This document shows, piece after piece, positions 59,966-64,000 of a stretch of DNA of 64,000 bases. The notes under the pieces are model-generated. The model did no database searches. It saw nothing but the letters and a program-made list of their open reading frames with translations, and was not told where the DNA came from. The translations under genes and the position numbers were made by a program. The stretch is from Puffinus mauretanicus (Eukaryota > Chordata > Aves > Procellariiformes > Procellariidae), in contig JAJKFH010003470.1 of NCBI GenBank assembly GCA_023333565.1, positions 248,001-312,000 of the forward strand, written 5' to 3'. The first letter of the stretch is position 1; every line of letters starts with the position of its first letter.

Positions 59966-62900
59966 TATCTATAGCTACTCCATACAAACTAGCAGAAGAG
60001 TGAGCACTTAATGTATTACCATGCACACAAGAAGCTTCTCAAACCACAAAAGAACATAGAGTTTGCTTTGTAGAAATAGCTATAGCAATGCCATCCGCAA
60101 CATCAGAAATCACTAATGATGACAAATGCCAGGCCTGGAAATTCTACAAGATGCCAGTTTTTCAAAAACTGCTGAGTCTCCACTCTCTGATAAGCCTGGC
60201 CTCTTGAGCTGTCTCCAAAAAGCAACATGCAGAGACAAAGATACTTAAAATTGCTGAAGAAAAGTAGGGAACAGAGTAAATAGCTTGGATCACTGGAGCA
60301 GAAACAGACAAATACTGTCTGGCAGAATGAATGAGGAAATGAAACTAAACCAAGTGAATCACCCAGGACAAACTTCCCGAAGATTTTATGCTGTGAAACA
60401 TATCAATCTCTCAAAAAGATTGTGTGAACATTATTGGTGGTTTGATAAAATTTGTACCAATTATTTTCTAAGTTTTCATAAACAACAGTTTCTACCAAAC
60501 TTGTACAGTTTTGCAGCTTGGTTAGGAAGGATACAGTACCTGCAGAAACTTTTCATATCCTTCTCATTGCTATACCTGGACTTACCTTATGTTGCTCTGA
60601 AAATTAATTTCTAACTGATAGGCTGAATTCTCAACTTCTATTGGGGCAAGTACCTTACCTTGAACAGTTGTTTAATTAAAATGCAACACTCCAATGATAA
60701 AACGCTAATAAATAAATCATCTGCTTTCCAGCACTACCTAAACTTCAGCACAGGTTTACATTTTGTACAGTCTGAATAGGTTGAGCATGTGGATTACAGA
60801 AAGGTAAGACTCCATAAACCAGCAAGTTAATTCTAGCTTTGTCCCACCCCCTTCTCATAAGCAGAGGTACGCATGAACTCCAACAGCATTAAAAGCCTCA
60901 ACAGATAAAAGAGCATTTTCTGGAAAGCAATATCCAGATGTTGAAGTATTAAAAAAAAAACAAACAAACAAAAACCCCACCAACCACCACAAAATAAACT
61001 ACCGGTGGAAAAGACTGAATCCTGTCCTGATTTTGACCAAGCTGCTTTTGCTGTTACTATTTTGTTTATGTTGAGTCAAAAATCCAAACCAAATCAAGCA
61101 AATAGGTTTATAATGAAATTAACATGCACACTGAATGCATCCCTTGTCCTTGAAGTATGAGACAGTCATCATATAATCCTCCCCTGCCATAAAATGCTCT
61201 TGAATTAAAAAAAAAAAAAACCAAAACCAAAAAAACCCCACAAACAGCAGCAACAAAAAAAAACCCACAAACCACACACATAACAAACAACCTAGATGTA
61301 AACAATTTTAATGCTCCGACACATTTTGATGTGAAGTTTGAGGCTTGGCTACTACAAATAGGAGTCACTCAGAAAATATTAATTGGAAAATATGTTTCAA
61401 AGGGCAAAGACAAACAAGTTCATCTCTATTCTCAGCCTCCCTGGCAAGTTTAAAAACCTGATCATGTCTTTGCCTCTTTGTGAGATTTCAAATATAAATA
61501 TTAAAAAATAAAATAATTTTATTAAGTTGATATCATAGGATGGTTTTATTAACAGAGATTTTAAAAAACAGTTTTTAAAAATCCTTTTAAATATTTTAAA
61601 CTAAGTCTTTTAAAACAGTATCACTAGCTCTGTAATACAAATACATAAACAAGTGTTTCCACTGGCATAATCCCAAGCTCAAAGATCCAAGACAGAAAAG
61701 GTCATTTTGCCTGTACCCTATCAAAGCAAAGTTTTTTTTCCATAGTGTGTTTACAAATACTCTCTGTAGTTCCTCTCTAATAACAAACAATGTAGTTCAC
61801 TCTCCATCAGCAAAAGTTATTCTGCAGACTATGCACACATTAAAATAACCTCTAGAAAAAACTGTACGTATCCTTTAGCAAATGAGTATTTAGAAAAAGA
61901 ACAATAAATAATGATTCAAAATAAGACAGAAAAATACAGCTACTCTGATCATATTAGCATGTGGGAGCTTCTCTAAGATTCCTTCTGTGTATTACCCAAC
62001 TAGGATCTTAACTAGCCAAGGCTGGCAACTATTAAGTCAGAAAAAGTGCATGGAAATTTTCCAAAAGAGGAAGAGTGTGTACTGAACAACTGCAGGTAAC
62101 AGTATGCAAACTGATTCAGTCACTTAATCTGGCTTGTCAGGCTTCAAGACTTAGCTTGATCTCTTGAATTAATTTCTTAACTACACACAGGTTTTTGACA
62201 GCAGAAGTGAATCACGATTTTCCTTTCTTATGTTGAAACACCTCAATCATTGTAAACTCAGAAGTTCATCTTCCAATTTCACACTATTTCAATTAAAAAT
62301 ACTAAAAACCACAAAAAAAGGGAAAGCTAACAAGCTGAGTAGAAATGCCAGCACAAGGGCCAAAAGATTTGAAAGTCAAAAATGAAGATCAAAAAACAGA
62401 GAGGAAGAAAACAAAACAAAACATCAAATCAACCAACCCAAACTGCACTACTACTGTACAGCAGGAACCTGGCTGTTGGGCCAGCTTAACTTCTGAGGTT
62501 TTCTAAGCCTTCATAATTAACACAGGCCTAAGAAACCTAATATAATTTTACTTTATTTTGCATTGAGTCTTCACTGGGAAACTTTGCAAATGGAGAAGTA
62601 TGAAAGCAGTTAAAAAAAAAAAAAAAAGCATTTGGGTTTAAATCTTGTGAAAAATAAAGGTTGAAAACTCAGATTTTTGGAACCCTCTGCAAAATACCAG
62701 ACACCACAGGGCTAGCCTATTTCTCCAGTAATTTACAGCAAATTTAACCTTATCAGTATTCAGAACCAACTCTAGTAGGGAGAAGAAAAACAATACCGTA
62801 GAAGTATAAGGAGGGGAGATAAAAGGAGAGCAGTGAGGAGGAAAAGCATATCATGTCTTAATTGAACAGAGGATAAGATAGAGAAGGATGACATGGCCTG

Positions 62901-63701
62901 CAGTTATGGGAAAACACTTCTGATGATCTAGCATGCATGCCGAGCAAGGATGGAGACTCCCCAATACATGTCACTTTCAGAGGAAGTCACTGTAGAACAG
63001 GTTTAGCAGCATGCAAAGTACAGCAGCTGCTGTATGCTTGTTAAAGTTGAATGAATAATTTGCCATGAATAATATGTTTGACAAACTTAGTCTCTTGCTT
63101 TTCATCATGTTCCTAGAATACTACGCATGGAATTGCATTATTCAAATGTATCTGGATCTCCTTGCAGCATTTCCCTACGTAGGTCTCAGCCGCCAATATT
63201 CACAGGGTTGCTGAGCTGTGTTCAAAAAAAAGATAATCTGGTATTTTTCTATTTCCTGACTGGATGAACAAACATAACCTACTTCCGAGAACAGACATGC
63301 ACAAGTATTTAAAAATTGATTTCCATGAGTAACTGGCTATGCTACACATTCAGTGAGGAAAAAAAAAAGTGGGATATGATAAACATGAGTAGGACTGTCT
63401 TGCACACCAATAGTTTATTGACAAAAAGTTTACTATACAAACTTAACTACACCAAAACCAACACACATTACCATGTGCTGAAGGCAGATCTTTCTAGTAA
63501 AATTCCCATGTCCTGGCTGTTCGTGAACTCCAAAAATGAATAAAAGTTTAACCGATTAAATTTAAATATTTGAGTCAACAGTTAAGGTTGCTTACATTCA
63601 TTTCATTGTATAATACTAATCCAGATCCCACTAGCATCCCTGGGATTAAGTATTAAATTGTATTATCTTTCTTGGTACAACACTTAGTCATTTATACCTA
63701 T
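59966..63701. other. AT-rich non-coding stretch
   Basis: No supported gene. C/A-rich low-complexity runs lie at about 60952-61000 and 61207-61280. A very AT-rich patch lies at about 61490-61620, and a 16-base A run at 62612-62627. The 109-codon plus-strand frame at 60285-60614 shows no recognised domain. Confidence 0.55.
61207..61280 (+). repeat. A/C-rich low-complexity run
   Basis: A runs alternate with CC and CCC groups for about 70 bases. The complement is the same G/T-rich type seen at 41281-41350. Confidence 0.8.
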
Positions 63702-63964
63702 CTAAAAAAAAAGAAAAAAAAAAAGCTTCCCTCTCAGTGTCCCCAGGATCTGTTTCTTGTATAGTACAGCAATCACCGAGAGTGCAATTATTGAAATGAA
63801 GATGTTGGCAGCGATCCAGATGTCAGTAAGCATACAATGGGTATTACTCACAAGTTTCTCATGTGCTGTTCTGGGCTGTAATCTGTGAGTTCTAAAAACA
63901 GTGAGCTCCCAGCAGTGCAAGTTCTCTCCTTTTGATGCCAGATTCTTTTGTAAAACACTGTCAT
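63702..63964 (-). CDS. Candidate exon or frame with one membrane segment, unidentified
   Basis: On the minus strand an acceptor-like TTCCTGCTAATCTAAG ends just before 63964. The frame then runs 86 codons to TAG at 63704-63702. Residues 48-68 (IWIAANIFISIIALSVIAVLY) form one clear membrane-spanning segment. It is followed by KKQ, then a short basic tail, so a type I topology (outside N-side, cytosolic C-side) is plausible. Codons here include CpG (ATC GCT, CTC TCG GTG), unlike the AT-rich background. The frame ends inside a T11/T9 tract, so the true C-terminus or a donor may lie earlier. No ATG begins it. A donor-like CTT/GTGAGTAAT lies within. I do not recognise the family. It could be the membrane exon of a receptor-like gene, or a chance frame. 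Confidence 0.3.
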
Positions 63965-64000
63965 CTTAGATTAGCAGGAACATTATTTATTTTTTAATTC

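Noticed and set aside
60586..60596. Eleven-base minus-strand segment between a TTTTCAG acceptor and a GTAAGTCC donor
   Set aside because: Both sites look good but an 11-base exon needs strong independent support. The acceptor tract is AT-rich rather than pyrimidine-rich and no neighbour exons were seen.

Overview
This window is vertebrate nuclear DNA, and the repeats identify it as avian. A 5'-truncated CR1 LINE sits at about 59270-59965 with the typical CR1 3' tail. Two LTRs at 33773-34286 and 42170-42725 belong to a bird ERVL-type LTR group: start TGTCCTGGTTTTGGCTGGG, ATTAAA polyadenylation signal, and a 3' end with a GAGTGAGTGAGCG block. From recall of bird genomes this group is abundant in Neoaves, so a neoavian bird is more likely than a galliform. 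The rest is AT-rich with many poly(A)/poly(T) tracts, AAAC/GTTT microsatellites and G/T-rich low-complexity runs. There is no bacterial gene structure, CRISPR array, rRNA or recognisable tRNA.

No host gene could be identified with confidence. Nearly all open frames are short, overlap frames on the other strand and show no familiar domain. The window reads best as intronic or intergenic sequence, possibly of one or more minus-strand genes. Three minus-strand segments look more like real coding sequence than the background. They are a 28-codon terminal-exon candidate behind an excellent splice acceptor (1144-1232), a pair of short overlapping frames one base out of register in a GC-richer island (31272-31451 and 31432-31575), and an 86-codon frame with a membrane-spanning segment (63702-63964). 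None was matched to a known protein.

Layout: 1-1143 is possible 3' UTR or flank. 1233-15600 is AT-rich non-coding DNA with two ancient repeat remnants near 6445-6790. 15614-16040 is a small CpG cluster. 16041-31270 is non-coding and contains the longest open frame (22882-23556), probably a by-product of pyrimidine-rich composition. 31272-31575 is the exon-like island. 33773-34286 is a solo LTR with target-site duplication. 34294-42169 is non-coding. 42170-42725 is a second, older LTR. 42726-52943 is non-coding with a GC-richer island near 48007-48243. 52944-54305 is a long (about 1.36 kb) solo LTR of another ERV family with internal repeats. 54306-59269 is non-coding. 59270-59965 is CR1. 59966-63701 is non-coding, and the membrane-segment frame ends the window.

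I did not find an undescribed multi-gene system. The most useful leads are the unidentified exon-like segments, a perfect hairpin inside CR1 that looks like a template-switch mutation, and the unusual architecture of the 1.36 kb LTR.
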